DNA of 64,000 bases from NCBI GenBank assembly GCA_964019135.1, contig OZ025257.1, positions 21,231,971 through 21,295,970 of the forward strand, written 5' to 3'. The notes below the pieces were generated by a model, which did not search any database, had not been told where the DNA came from, and saw only the letters and a list, made by a program, of their open reading frames with translations. This document shows positions 32,630 to 44,957 of this stretch, piece after piece; the stretch's first letter is position 1, and the number at the start of each line of letters is the position of its first letter. The position numbers and the translations under genes were made by a program. The DNA is from Arenicola marina (lineage: Eukaryota; Annelida; Polychaeta; Arenicolidae).

Positions 32630-35600
32630 TTGGGATGTCCCTCCTCCCTCCTTCCCCCTCCTCGGGATGTCCCTCCTTCCCTTCCTCGGGCTGTCCCTCC
32701 TCCCTCCTTCCCCTCCTCGGGATGTCCCCTCCTTCCTCTCCTCGGGCTGTCCCTCCTCCCTTCTTCCCCTCCTCGGGCTGTCCCTCCTCCCTCCTTCCCC
32801 TCCTCGGGATGTCCCTCCTTCCCCTCCTCGGGCTGTTCCTCCTCCCTCCTTCCCCTCCTCGGGCTGTCCCTCCTCCCTCCTTCCGCTCCTCGGGATGTCC
32901 CTCCTTCCCCTCCTCGGGCTGTCCCTCTTCCCTCCTTCCCCTCCTCGGGATGTCTCTCCTTCCTCTCCTCGGGCTGTCCCTCCTCCCTCCTTCCCCTCCT
33001 CGGGCTGTCCCTCCTCCTTCCTTCCCCTCCTCGGGCTGTCCCTCCCCCCTCCTTCTCCTCCTCGGGCTGTACCTCCTCCCTCCTGCCCCTCCTCGGGATG
33101 TCCCTCCTTCCCCTCCTCGGGCTGTCCCTCCTCCCTCCTTCCCCTCCTCGGGATGTCCCTCCTTCTTCTCCTCGGGCTGTCCCTCCTCCCTCCTTCCCCT
33201 CCTCGGGCTGTCCCTCCTCCTTCCTTCCCCTCCTCGGGCTGTCCCTCCTCCCTCCTTCTCCTCCTCGGGCTGTACCTCCTCCCTCCTTCCCCTCCTCGGG
33301 ATGTCCCTCCTTCCCCTCCTCGGGCTGTCCCTCCTCCCTCCTTCCCCTCCTCGGGATGTCCCTCCTTCCCCTCCTCGGGCTGTCCCTCCTCCCTCCTTCC
33401 CCTCCTCGGGATGTCCCTCCTTCCTCTCCTCGGGCTGTCCCTCCTCCCTCCTTCCCCTCCTCGGGCTGTCCCTCCTCCTTCGTTCCCCTCCTCGGGCTGT
33501 CCCTCCCCCCTCCTTCTCCTCCTCGGGCTGTACCTCCTCCCTCCTGCCCCTCCTCGGGATGTCCCTCCTTTCCCTCCTCGGGCTGTCCCTCCGCCCTCCT
33601 TCCCCTCCTCGGGATGTCCCTCCTTCTTCTCCTCGGGCTGTCCCTCCTCCCTCCTTCCCCTCCTCGGGCTGTCCCTCCTCCTTCCTTCCCCTCCTCGGGC
33701 TGTCCCTCCTCCCTCCTTCTCCTCCTCGGGCTGTACTTCCTCCCTCCTTCCCCTCCTCGGGATGTCCCTCCTTCCCCTCCTCGGGCTGTCCCTCCTCCCT
33801 CCTTCCCCTCCTCGGGATGTCCCTCCTTCCCCTCCTCGGGCTGTCCCTCCTCCCTCCTTCCCCTCCTCGGGATGTCCCTCCTTCCTCTCCTCGGGGTGTC
33901 CCTCCTCCCTCCTTCCCCTCCTCGGGCTGTCCCTCCTCCCTCCTTTCCCTCCTCGGGATGTCCCTCCTTCCTCTCCTCGGGCTGTCCCTCCTCCCTCCTT
34001 CCCCTCCTCGGGCTATCCCTCCTCCCTCCTTCCTCTCCTCGGGCTGTCCCTCCTCCCTCTTTCCCCTCCTCGGGCTGTCCCTCCTCCCTCCTTCTCCTCC
34101 TTGGGCTGTCCCTCCTCCCTCCTTCCCCTCCTCGGGCTGTCCCTCCTCCCTCCCTCCCCTCCTCGGGATGTCCCTCCTTCCCCTCCTCGGGCTGTCCCTC
34201 CTCCCTCCTTCCCCTCCTCGGGCTCTCCCTCCTCCCTCCTTCCCCTCCTCGGGATGTCCCTCCTTCCCCTCCTCGGGCTGTCCCTCCTCCCTCCTTCCCC
34301 TCCTCGGGATGTCCCTCCTTCCTTTCCTCGGGCTGTCCCTCCTCCCTCCTTCCCCTCCTCGGGCTGTCCCTCCTCCTTCCTTCCCCTCCTCGGGCTGTCC
34401 CTCCTCCCTCCTTCCCCTCCTCGGGCTGTACCTCCTCCCTATTTCCCCTCCTCGAGATGTCCCTCCTTCCCCTCCTCGGGCTGTCCCTCCTCCCTCCTTC
34501 CCCTCCTCGGGATGTCCCTCCTTCCTCTCCTCGGGCTGTCCCTCCTCCCTCCTTCCCCTCCTCGGGCTGTCCCTCCTCCCTCCTTCCCCTCCTCGGGATG
34601 TCCCTCCTTCCCCTCCTCGGGCTGTCCCTCCTCCCTCCTTCCCCTCCTCGGGATGTCCCTCCTTCCTCTCCTCGGGCTGTCCCTCCTCCCTCCTTCCCCT
34701 CCTCGGGCTGTCCCTCCTCCCTCCTTCCCCTCCTCGGGCTGTCCCTCCTCCCTCCTTCCCCTCCTCGGGATGTCCCTCCTTCCTCTCCTCGGGCTGTCCC
34801 TCCTCCCTCCTTCCCCTCCTCGGGCTGTCCCTCCTCCTTCCTTCCCCTCCTCGGGCTGTCCTTCCTCCCTCCTTCCCCTCCTCGGGCTGTCCCTCCTCCC
34901 TCCTTCCCCTCCTCGGGCTGTCCCTCCTCCCTCCTTCCTCTCCTCGGGCTGTCCCTCCTCCCTCTTTCCCCTCCTCGGGCGGTCCCTCCTCCCTCCTTCT
35001 CCTCCTTGGGCTGTCCCTCCTCCCTCCTTCCCCTCCACGGGCTGTCCCTCCTCCCTCCTTCCTCTCCTCGGGCTGTCCCTCCTCCCTCCTTCCCCTCCTC
35101 GGGCTGTCCCTCCTCCCTCCTTCCCCTCCTTGGGCTGTCCCTCCTCCTTCCTTCCCCTCCTCGGGCTGTCCCTCCTCCCTCCTCCCTCCTTCCCCTCCTC
35201 GGGCTGTCCCTCCTCCCTCCTTCCCCTCCTCGGGCTGTCCCTCCTCCCTCCTTCCCCTCCTCGGGCTGTCCCTCCTCCCTCCTTCCCCTCCTCGGGTTGT
35301 CCCCTCCTCCCTCCTTCCCCTCCTCGGGCTGTCCCTCCTCCCTCCTTCCCCTCCTCGGGCTGTCCCTCCTCCCTCCTTCCCCTCCTCGGGCTGTCCCTCC
35401 TCCCTCCTTCCCCTCCTTGGGCTGTCCCTCCTCCTTCCTTCCCCTCCTCGGGCTGTCCTTCCTCCCTCCTTCCCCTCCTCGGGCTGTCCCTCCTCCCTCC
35501 TTCCCCTCCTTGGGCTGTCCCTCCTCCCTCCTTCCCCTCCACGGGATGTCCCTCCTCCCTCCTTCCCCTCCTCGGGCTGTCCCTCCTCCCTCCTTCCCCT

Positions 35601-38600
35601 CCTTGGGCTGCCCCTCCTCCCTCCTTCCCCTCCTTGGGCTGTCCCTCCTCCCTCCTTCCCCTCCACGGGATGTCCCTCCTCCCTCCTCCCCTCCACGGGA
35701 TGTCCCTCCTCCCTCCTTCCCCTCCACGGGATGTCCCTCCTCCCTCCTTCCCCTCCTCGGGCTGTCCCTCCTCCCTCCTTCCCCTCCTTGGGCTGTCCCT
35801 CCTCCCTCCTTCCCCTCCACGGGATGTCCCTCCTCCCTCCTTCCCCTCCACGGGATGTCCCTCCTCCCTCCTTCCCCTCCTTGGGCTGTCCCTCCTCCCT
35901 ACTTCCCCTCCTCGGGCTGTCCCTCCTCTTTCCTTCCCCTCCTCGGGCTGTCCCTCCTCCGTCCTTCCCCTCCTCGGGCTGTCCCTCCTCCTTCCTTCCC
36001 CTCCTCGGGCTGTCCCTCCTCCCTCCTTCCCCTCCTCGGGCTGTCCCTCTTCCCTACTTCCCCTCCTTGGGCTGTCCTCCCCCCTCCTTCCCCTTCTCGG
36101 GCTGTCCCTCCTCCTTCCTTCCCCTCCTTGGGCTGTCCCTCCTCCCTCCTTCCCCTCCTCGGGCTGTCCTTCCTCCCTCCTTCCCCTCCTCGGGCTGTCC
36201 CTCCTCCCTCCTTCCCCTCCTCGGGCTGTGCCTCCTCCCTCCTTTCCCTCCTCGGGCTGTCCCTCCTCCCTCCTTCCCCTCCTCGGGCTGTCCCTCCTCC
36301 CTCCTTCCCCTCCTCGGGCTGTGCCTCCTCCCTCCTTTCCCTTCTCGGACTGTCCCTCCTCCCTCCTTCCCCTCCTCGGGCTGTCCCTCCTCCCTCCTTC
36401 CCCTCCTCGGGCTGTCCCTCCTCCCTCCTTCCCCTCCTCGGGCTGTCCCTCCTCCCTCCTTCCCCTCCTCGGGCGGTCCCTCTTCCCTCCTTCCCCTCCT
36501 CGGGCTGTCCCTCCTCCCTACTTCCCCTCCTCGGGCTGTCCCTCCTCCCTCCTTCCCCTCCTCGGGCTGTCCCTCCTCCCTTCTTCCCCTCCTTGGGCTG
36601 TCCCTCCTCCCTCTTTCCCCTCCTCGGGCTGTCCCTCCTCCCTCCTTCCCCTCCTCGGGCTGTCCCTCCTCCCTACTTCCCCTCCTCGGGCTGTCCCTCC
36701 TCCCTCCTTCCCCTCCTCGGGCGGTCCCTCTTCCCTCCTTCCCCTCCTCGGGCTGTCCCTCCTCCCTACTTCCCCTCCTCGGGCTGTCCCTCCTCCCTCC
36801 TTCCCCTCCTCGGGCTGTCCCTCCTCCCTTCTTCCCCTCCTTGGGCTGTCCCTCCTCCCTCTTTCCCCTCCTCGGGCTGTCCCTCCTCCCTCCTTCCCCT
36901 CCTCGGGATGTCCCTCCTCCCTCCTTCCCCCCCTCGGGCTGTCCCTCCTCCCTTCTTCCCCTCCTTGGGCTGTCCCTCCTCCCTCCTTCCCCTCCTCGGG
37001 CTGTCCCTCCTCCCTACTTCCCCTCCTCGGGCTGTTCCTCCTCCCTACTTCCCCTCCTCGGGCTGTCCCTCTTCCCTCCTTCCCATCCTCGGGCTGTCCC
37101 TCCTCCCTCATTCCCTTCCTCGGGCTGTCCCTCCTCCCTCCTTCCCCTCCTCGGGCTGTCCCTCCTCCCTCCTTCCCCTCCTTGGGCTGCCCCTCCTCCC
37201 TCCTTCCCCTCCTTGGGCTGTCCCTCCTCCCTCCTTCCCCTCCACGGGCTGTCCCTCCTCTTTCCTTCCCCTCCTCGGGCTGTCCCTCCTCCGTCCTTCC
37301 CCTCCTCGGGCTGTCCCTCCTCCTTCCTTCCCCTCCTCGGGCTGTCCCTCCTCCCTCCTTCCCCTCCTCGGGCTGTCCCTCTTCCCTACTTCCCCTCCTT
37401 GGGCTGTCGTCCCCCCTCCTTCCCCTTCTCGGGCTGTCCCTCCTCCTTCCTTCCCCTCCTTGGGCTGTCCCTCCTCCCTCCTTCCCCTCCTCGGGCTGTC
37501 CTTCCTCCCTCCTTCCCCTCCTCGGGCTGTCCCTCCTCCCTCCTTCCCCTCCTCGGGCTGTGCCTCCTCCCTCCTTTCCCTCCTCGGGCTGTCCCTCCTC
37601 CCTCCTTCCCCTCCTCGGGCTGTCCCTCCTCCCTCCTTCCCCTCCTCGGGCTGTGCCTCCTCCCTCCTTTCCCTTCTCGGACTGTCCCTCCTCCCTCCTT
37701 CCCCTCCTCGGGCTGTCCCTCCTCCCTCCTTCCCCTCCTCGGGCTGTCCCTCCTCCCTCCTTCCCCTCCTCGGGCTGTCCCTCCTCCCTCCTTCCCCTCC
37801 TCGGGCGGTCCCTCTTCCCTCCTTCCCCTCCTCGGGCTGTCCCTCCTCCCTACTTCCCCTCCTCGGGCTGTCCCTCCTCCCTCCTTCCCCTCCTCGGGCT
37901 GTCCCTCCTCCCTTCTTCCCCTCCTTGGGCTGTCCCTCCTCCCTCTTTCCCCTCCTCGGGCTGTCCCTCCTCCCTCCTTCCCCTCCTCGGGCTGTCCCTC
38001 CTCCCTACTTCCCCTCCTCGGGCTGTCCCTCCTCCCTCCTTCCCCTCCTCGGGCGGTCCCTCTTCCCTCCTTCCCCTCCTCGGGCTGTCCCTCCTCCCTA
38101 CTTCCCCTCCTCGGGCTGTCCCTCCTCCCTCCTTCCCCTCCTCGGGCTGTCCCTCCTCCCTTCTTCCCCTCCTTGGGCTGTCCCTCCTCCCTCTTTCCCC
38201 TCCTCGGGCTGTCCCTCCTCCCTCCTTCCCCTCCTCGGGATGTCCCTCCTCCCTCCTTCCCCCCCTCGGGCTGTCCCTCCTCCCTTCTTCCCCTCCTTGG
38301 GCTGTCCCTCCTCCCTCCTTCCCCTCCTCGGGCTGTCCCTCCTCCCTACTTCCCCTCCTCGGGCTGTCCCTCCTCCCTACTTCCCCTCCTCGGGCTGTCC
38401 CTCCGCCCTCCTTCCCCTCCTCGGGCTGTTCCTCCTCCCTACTTCCCCTCCTCGGGCTGTCCCTCTTCCCTCCTTCCCATCCTCGGGCTGTCCCTCCTCC
38501 CTCATTCCCTTCCTCGGGCTGTCCCTCCTCCCTCCTTCCCCTCCTCGGGCTGTCCCTCCTCCCTCCTTCCCCTCCTTGGGCTGCCCCTCCTCCCTCCTTC

Positions 38601-41600
38601 CCCTCCTTGGGCTGTCCCTCCTCCCTCCTTCCCCTCCACGGGATGTCCCTCCTCCCTCCTCCCCTCCACGGGATGTCCCTCCTCCCTCCTTCCCCTCCAC
38701 GGGATGTCCCTCCTCCCTCCTTCCCCTCCTCGGGCTGTCCCTCCTCCCTCCTTCCCCTCCTTGGGCTGTCCCTCCTCCCTCCTTCCCCTCCACGGGATGT
38801 CCCTCCTCCCTCCTTCCCCTCCACGGGATGTCCCTCCTCCCTCCTTCCCCTCCTTGGGCTGTCCCTCCTCCCTACTTCCCCTCCTCGGGCTGTCCCTCCT
38901 CTTTCCTTCCCCTCCTCGGGCTGTCCCTCCTCCGTCCTTCCCCTCCTCGGGCTGTCCCTCCTCCTTCCTTCCCCTCCTCGGGCTGTCCCTCCTCCCTCCT
39001 TTTCCTCCTCGGGCTGTCCCTCTTCCCTACTTCCCCTCCTTGGGCTGTCCTCCCCCCTCCTTCCCCTTCTCGGGCTGTCCCTCCTCCTTCCTTCCCCTCC
39101 TTGGGCTGTCCCTCCTCCCTCCTTCCCCTCCTCGGGCTGTCCTTCCTCCCTCCTTCCCCTCCTCGGGCTGTCCCTCCTCCCTCCTTCCCCTCCTCGGGCT
39201 GTGCCTCCTCCCTCCTTTCCCTCCTCGGGCTGTCCCTCCTCCCTCCTTCCTCTCCTCGGGCTGTCCCTCCTCCCTCCTTCCCCTCCTCGGGCTGTGCCTC
39301 CTCCCTCCTTTCCCTTCTCGGACTGTCCCTCCTCCCTCCTTCCCCTCCTCGGGCTGTCCCTCCTCCCTCCTTCCCCTCCTCGGGCTGTCCCTCCTCCCTC
39401 CTTCCCCTCCTCGGGCTGTCCCTCCTCCCTCCTTCCCCTCCTCGGGCGGTCCCTCTTCCCTCCTTCCCCTCCTCGGGCTGTCCCTCCTCCCTACTTCCCC
39501 TCCTCGGGCTGTCCCTCCTCCCTCCTTCCCCTCCTCGGGCTGTCCCTCCTCCCTTCTTCCCCTCCTTGGGCTGTCCCTCCTCCCTCTTTCCCCTCCTCGG
39601 GCTGTCCCTCCTCCCTCCTTCCCCTCCTCGGGCTGTCCCTCCTCCCTACTTCCCCTCCTCGGGCTGTCCCTCCTCCCTCCTTCCCCTCCTCGGGCGGTCC
39701 CTCTTCCCTCCTTCCCCTCCTCGGGCTGTCCCTCCTCCCTCCTTCCCCTCCTCGGGCTGTCCCTCCTCCCTACTTCCCCTCCTCGGGCTGTCCCTCCTCC
39801 CTCCTTCCCCTCCTCGGGCTGTCCCTCCTCCCTTCTTCCCCTCCTTGGGCTGTCCCTCCTCCCTCTTTCCCCTCCTCGGGCTGTCCCTCCTCCCTCCTTC
39901 CCCTCCTCGGGATGTCCCTCCTCCCTCCTTCCCCCCCTCGGGCTGTCCCTCCTCCCTTCTTCCCCTCCTTGGGCTGTCCCTCCTCCCTTCTTCCCCTCCT
40001 CGGGCTGTCCCTCCTCCCTACTTCCCCTCCTCGGGCTGTCCCTCCTCCCTACTTCCCCTCCTCGGGCTGTCCCTCCGCCCTCCTTCCCCTCCTCGGGCTG
40101 TTCCTCCTCCCTACTTCCCCTCCTCGGGCTGTCCCTCTTCCCTCCTTCTCCTCCTCGGGCTGTCCCTCCTCCCTCCTTCCCCTCCTCGGGCTGTCCCTCC
40201 TCCCTACTTCCCCTCCTCGGGCTGTCCCTCCTCCCTCCTTCCCATCCTCGGGCTGTCCCTCCTCCCTCATTCCCTTCCTCGGGCTGTCCCTCCTCCCTCC
40301 TTCCCCTCCTCGGGCTGTCCCTCCTCCCTCCTTCCCCTCCTCGGGCTGCCCCTCCTCCCTCCTCCCCTCCTCGGGCTGTCCCTCCTCCCTCCTTCCCCTC
40401 CTCGGGCTGTCCCTCCTCCCTCCTCCCCTCCTCGGGCTGTCCCTCCTCCCTCCTTCCCCTCCTCGGGCTGTCCCTCCTCCCTCCTTCCCCTCCTCGGGCT
40501 GCCCTCCTCCTTCCTTCCCCTCCTCGGGCTGTCCCTCCTCCCTCCTTCCCCTCCTCGGGCTGTCCCTCCTCCCTCCTTCCCCTCCTCGGGCTGTCCCTCC
40601 TCCCTCCTTCCCCTCCTCGGGCTGTCCCTCCTCCCTCCTTCCCCTCCTCGGGCTGTCCCTCCTCCCTCCTTCCCCTCCTCGGGCTGTCCCTCCTCCCTCC
40701 TTCCCCTCCTCGGGCTGTCCCTCCTCCCTCCTTTCCCTCCTCGGGCTGTCCCTCCTCCCTCCTTCCCCTCCTCGGGCTGTCCCTCCTCCCTCCTTCCCCT
40801 CCTCGGGCTGTCCCTCCTCCCTCCTTCCCCTCCTCGGGCTGTCCCTCCTCCCTCTTTCCCCTCCTCGGGCTGTCCCTACTCGCTCCTTCCCCTCCTCGGG
40901 CTGTCCCTCCTCCCTCCTTCCCCTCCTCGGGCTGTCCCTCCTCCCTCCTTCCCCTCCTTGGGCTGTCCCTCCTCCCTCCTTCCCCTCCTTGGGCTGTCCC
41001 TCCTCCCTCCTCCCCTCCTCGGGCTGTCCCTCCTCCCTCCTTCCTCTCCTCGGGCTGTCCCTCCTCCCTCCTTCCCCTCCTCGGGCTGTCCCTACTCCCT
41101 CCTTCCCCTCCTCGGGCTGTCCCTCCTCCCTCCTTTCCCTCCTCGGGCTGTCCCTCTTCCCTCCTTCCCCTCCTTGGGCTGTCCCTCCTCTCTCCTTCCC
41201 CTCCTCGGGCTGTCCCTCCTCATTCCTTCCCCTCCTCGGGCTGTCCCTCCTCCCTCCTTCCCCTCCTCGGGCTGTCCCTCCTCCCTCCTTCCCCTCCTCC
41301 GGCTGTCCCTCCTCCCTCCTTCCCCCCCTCGGGCTGTCCCTCCTCCTTCCTTCCCCTCCTCGGGCTGTCCCTCCTCCTTCCTTCCCCTCCTCGGGCTGTC
41401 CCTCCCCCCTCCTTCCCCTCCTCGGGCTGTCCCTCCTCCCTCCTTCCCCTCCTCGGGCTGTCCCTCCTCCCTCCTTCCCCTCCTCGGGATGTCCCTCCCC
41501 CCTCCTTCCCCTCCTTGGGTTGTCGCTCCTCCCTCCTCCCCCCCTCCCCCCCTCGGGCTGTCCCTCCTCCCTCCTTCCCCTCCTCGGGCTGTCCCTCCTC

Positions 41601-41800
41601 CTTCCTTCCCCTCCTCGGGCTGTCCCTCCTCCCTCCTTCCCCCCCTCGGGCTGTCCCTCCTCCCTCTTTCCCCTCCTCGGGCTGTCCCTCCCCCCTCCTT
41701 CCCCTCCTCGGGATGTCCCTCCCCCCTCCTTCCCCTCCTCGGGTTGTCGCTCCTCCCTCCTTCCCCCCCCCTCGGGCTGTCCCTCCTCTCTCCTTGCCCT
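32630..41800. repeat. 9-kb polypyrimidine 31-bp minisatellite
   Basis: The main unit is 31 bases, CTCGGGCTGTCCCTCCTCCC followed by TCCTTCCCCTC. A 24-base short variant (CTCGGGATGTCCCTCCTTCC followed by CCTC) is common in the first 2.5 kb, and TTGGG, ACGGG and GGCGG variants mark particular units. The forward strand is C/T with a short G block and almost no A. Every stop codon contains A, so all three forward frames are open for over 3,100 codons, and the nearly T-free reverse strand is also open for over 1,000. Because 31 is not a multiple of three, all frames read one 31-residue Ser/Leu/Pro super-repeat. I do not call a gene. Confidence 0.97.
35921..40320. repeat. Kilobase-scale internal duplications of the 31-bp array (three copies)
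   Basis: The rare variant CCCTCCTCTTTCC starts at 35921, 37253 and 38894. The rare GCTGTGCCTCC starts at 36225, 37557 and 39198. Both give spacings of exactly 1332 and 1641 bases. Long runs of unit variants are repeated in the same order between copies. The array has thus been copied in blocks of about 43 and 53 units. Confidence 0.88.
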
Positions 41801-42124
41801 CCTTGGGTTTCCACCCTGCCGAGGCCTTCCGTGTACCTACCCACTCGCTTCTCCCAGTCCAATGGCTGGCCACTTTCCCGTTTACTTGCTTCCACCGTGT
41901 GCCCAGGTGCCCCGACACCCTCACCGACTCCACCCCTCCTCCCGCCCCATCTCGGCCGGCCTCAGTCCCGGGTGGCCCCCCGTCCCGCCTGCCCCACCAT
42001 ATATCCACCCCTTGCTTGACCTGGCCCCGTCAACCCCCGCCCCACCAGCTCTTCCATCCACCCTCTGACCTGCCCCCCCCCCCCCCCCGCCTAACCTACA
42101 GCCCCCGCCCGCTCCCACTCCCGC

Positions 42125-42350
42125 TCCCGCGCGGCCACCCAGCCCGGTAGCGAGGCCGCGGCGGCGCCCCGCGCCAGCAACGAACGAACTCCGTCCGACG
42201 ACGGGGCCACCCAATGACGACACTCCACAGTAAAGGCGACGCCGCGTCACGAGTCGCCAGTCGCTCGTGCTGACGTTGACTCTCGACACTCGGCGACCGG
42301 ACGACCGACGCTCACTCACTCGCTCGTCGTCACCAGACACCGCAGCTTCA
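42125..42350. promoter_or_regulatory. CpG-rich promoter-like block
   Basis: CpG is very dense here (for example GAGGCCGCGGCGGCGCCCCG and GGCGACGCCGCGTCACGAG), in contrast to the CpG-poor unique DNA around it, and a CCAAT word is present at about 42211. It lies about 300 bases before a donor-like site at 42627. I infer a possible promoter and 5'-UTR exon; no TATA box or coding start is evident. Confidence 0.3.
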
Positions 42351-42626
42351 TTCCCAGGAACACTCACAAACTGGGCTCCCAAACTTCAGACATCGCGTCC
42401 AAGCGCCAAAGCGTCCAGCGTGGCTCTCAGTGAATAAAGTCAAAAGGATGGAAGAGAAATAAATGTTAGCAGTGAAAAGAGCTGCGCGACTGGCGCCGAA
42501 AGGAAGTGCTGGGAATATGCGACTGAAGCCGTTGTAACGTTTCGTACGTGGATTACCTTCAACGGGTTTTTTTTTCAAAGCCGCTGCGTCTCAAAGATTC
42601 TACTGCTGCTCAGAATATTAACTAAA
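42351..42626 (+). other. Possible non-coding 5'-UTR exon ending at a splice donor
   Basis: Unique sequence follows the CpG-rich block and ends ACTAAAG|GTAAGTG, a near-perfect 5' splice site (donor from 42627). There are stops in all forward frames, so any exon here would be untranslated. This is inference only. Confidence 0.25.
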
Positions 42627-43235
42627 GGTAAGTGTTAAATTTGCTCTCATCATCTGTGTCGCCGACCGGTTTACAGTGTTTCGTGATGATAAGAATATGT
42701 TACCACGTAACTGGTGGTGGTGTGGGGGCGGGGTCGTATAGTACTATACGAATAAAGTATTTATTTCTGATGTTAGGCCTACTTATGCCAAAGAGTGATA
42801 TTTACGTTTTGCGCGACACAAAGGAATGCAAGTGGAAGACAGATAAGCCACGGAGTTACACGAGTACATCTAAGCAAACAGACGCCATCGGGTGGGGAGA
42901 GGGAGAGCGTAAGAAACTGAGGATAACGAGTGGCAAAGCCCCAGAATGGGCATAAAACTGACCCAAGAACACGTAGAAAAACCGTTGTAAAAAAAGTTGT
43001 AAAAGAAGAGAATCTTGAACTCGCTGACGGGCGAAGAAACAAGAAGGGTCACCATCGAGACAATAGGTACCTGACTATCAGCTACCATTATCAAACAGAG
43101 CCAAGTGCTGATCACAGCTATGTGGGCCCGGGGGACAGGTTGCCAAGGGGAGATTACCCCCCACTCTGCTATGTGACCAAAACAACTCGTCAGTGTCACT
43201 CGCTGCTTTCCTCTTTGAAGGGGTCAGCCAGCCGC
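42627..43235. other. Unique DNA, no supported exon
   Basis: Would be intron if the donor at 42627 is used. Open frames of 100-130 codons overlap on both strands without recognisable content. Confidence 0.4.
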
Positions 43236-43400
43236 CACCCGGGGTGTGCTTCAAACCCCACCCGTGCAAGTATCTATGTTTGTGCAGGATACAGTTCAGA
43301 CGTCTTTCTTCGTAAAGAGTAGGGGTTACTGCCGGAGATATGGCTCATCTCTACCAGGACCATCTCCATTGTCTCGATATGACCTGGAACACTTGGTTTA
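43236..43400 (+). mobile_element. SINE fragment, strongly diverged
   Basis: Aligns with the body of the tRNA-SINE family: the region around TATGTTTGTGCAGGATA, CTTTCTTCGTAAAGAGTAGG, GGTTACTGCCGGAGATATGG and CGATATGACC. The tRNA-like head is absent or unrecognisable apart from a TTCAAACCCC word. Confidence 0.65.
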
Positions 43401-44957
43401 CTTGGTTTACTTGGTTAAACTTGGTTTAAACCTATTTTATTTCTAGCGATTGAAAAACAGGCGAAGCCTATAGGGGTTTCTCTCGCGAAAGTATCCTACT
43501 TAAACCAAATTACTAAGCAAACTAACGCACTATGCAAATGTACAGATCAGGTTAATTCGGTATTACTTAAAAATCGAGAAGTGTATAATTCGACGAAAAG
43601 GTAATTTAAGTAAAAAAAAAAAAAAAAATGTCGATTATATAATTTCTTTGTTCGAAGGCTACAAACTTCTACATCGATGCTGTATTTCCAGTTAATTGAT
43701 TGATGTATAACGCCAATTTGGAAAAAAACTAACTCGAGTTTTTTCATTTTTTTATGATTCAAAACTACTGCGGTAGGATATTGGATATATATATATGCAC
43801 GATGGTAGTTTGTAAATCAGTCGACGTCGAACCGCTTTATGGACAGCATTGAGATATAGCCGCAACAGTCACGGAGAGAGGTCTGTTACGCCAACGCACC
43901 ACTTGGTGGCGCCACTGCGCGTGCAAGTCACGCAGCAAAGCCATCTGCTGAAGGGTACTTGTCCAAGGCGCCGGGCAGGCGTGGGCAGACATAACAGGGC
44001 GACTCAAGAATGGGCGCCTGGGAACTCCTCCTCCCCCCCCCCCCACCCTCTCCTCCCCCCCCCTCTCCTCCCCCCCCCCCCCAACCTTCCCCACCACCGC
44101 CTCTGATGGACAGGCCTCGCTCACCCGGCTCCCAGGGATGGACAATGATGGACAATGATGGCCTAGATGACCAAGTCCCTTTGCCTCTGCAGCAATCGAT
44201 GGCGATCTAAGCGTAAGCCATAGCGGAGGAGCCAGGAAGGGAGGCCCCAAGGGATCGGGGTAGCTGAGGTGTAGTATTAACAACAACGGTGTCGCCCACG
44301 CCTCACCTCACAACTCTAAACCACGCTTCAAAGCGATGCGGACCATTACGGTATGTTCCTCTCGTAGACCACGTGACGGCGCTCTCCTGTGTCACCCTGG
44401 ACGGCAGCCACACAAGACAGATTGGGAAACAATGTAGTCTAGGGCAATTTCAGATCATGTCCTTCGCAGGACGCAAAGTTACTCGATACATACCACGTAT
44501 AGACCTATATAACACGGTAATTGATATCAACTCGAAGCGGCTGGCGCAGCTCTTAGCGCAAGCTGGTGTAGCTCGATATCATGGCCAACAAACGAAATGG
44601 TCCTAAGAAGGTTGGGAATTCAGTTTCTCTCTTCCTCTTTTTCAGGGACAAATTTGTATGACTTCATTCTGTTTCTTGGAACTGGAGAAGGACCCACTTT
44701 GAAAATACTGTTCATAATCGATTGTTTTTAATGACTAAACATTTTCCTCGTCAAAACCGACAAAAGCGTGAAGTGCGTTTGACCTAGAATTGCGCACCAC
44801 ATGAACCAGTGGGGCAAGATAAAACAGGTCATAAAAGGGGAACTACACACCAAATATCAACACGCCGTGCCGATTTTATATATCAAATGCAACGGCCAGT
44901 AGATTTCATTGGATCAAGGCACTAGTTACTTGATTGATCGTCTGTGCGGGCGTCAAA
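43401..44957. other. Unique DNA with a C-rich tract, no firm gene
   Basis: Contains an A-run (43613-43628), a short AT dinucleotide tract near 43790 and a C-rich tract at 44028-44100. An open frame of 105 codons at 44289-44606 has no recognised domain. Confidence 0.45.
43899..43913 (+). promoter_or_regulatory. CTCF-like motif
   Basis: CCACTTGGTGGCGCC matches the CTCF core consensus CCASYAGRKGGCRSY at 14 of 15 positions. Single motifs occur by chance; binding is not shown. Confidence 0.25.

Noticed and set aside
32526..35851. Reverse-strand open frames of 470-1,064 codons rich in Gly/Glu/Arg
   Set aside because: Complement of the same minisatellite; the strand nearly lacks T, so stops are rare. 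No gene evidence.
32455..42150. Open frames of 3,129-3,231 codons in all three forward frames
   Set aside because: They arise because the repeat strand is almost free of A, so no stop codon can form. The three frames read the same period-31 repeat, and no codon bias or domain distinguishes one.
44289..44606. 105-codon open frame
   Set aside because: No recognised domain or gene context.
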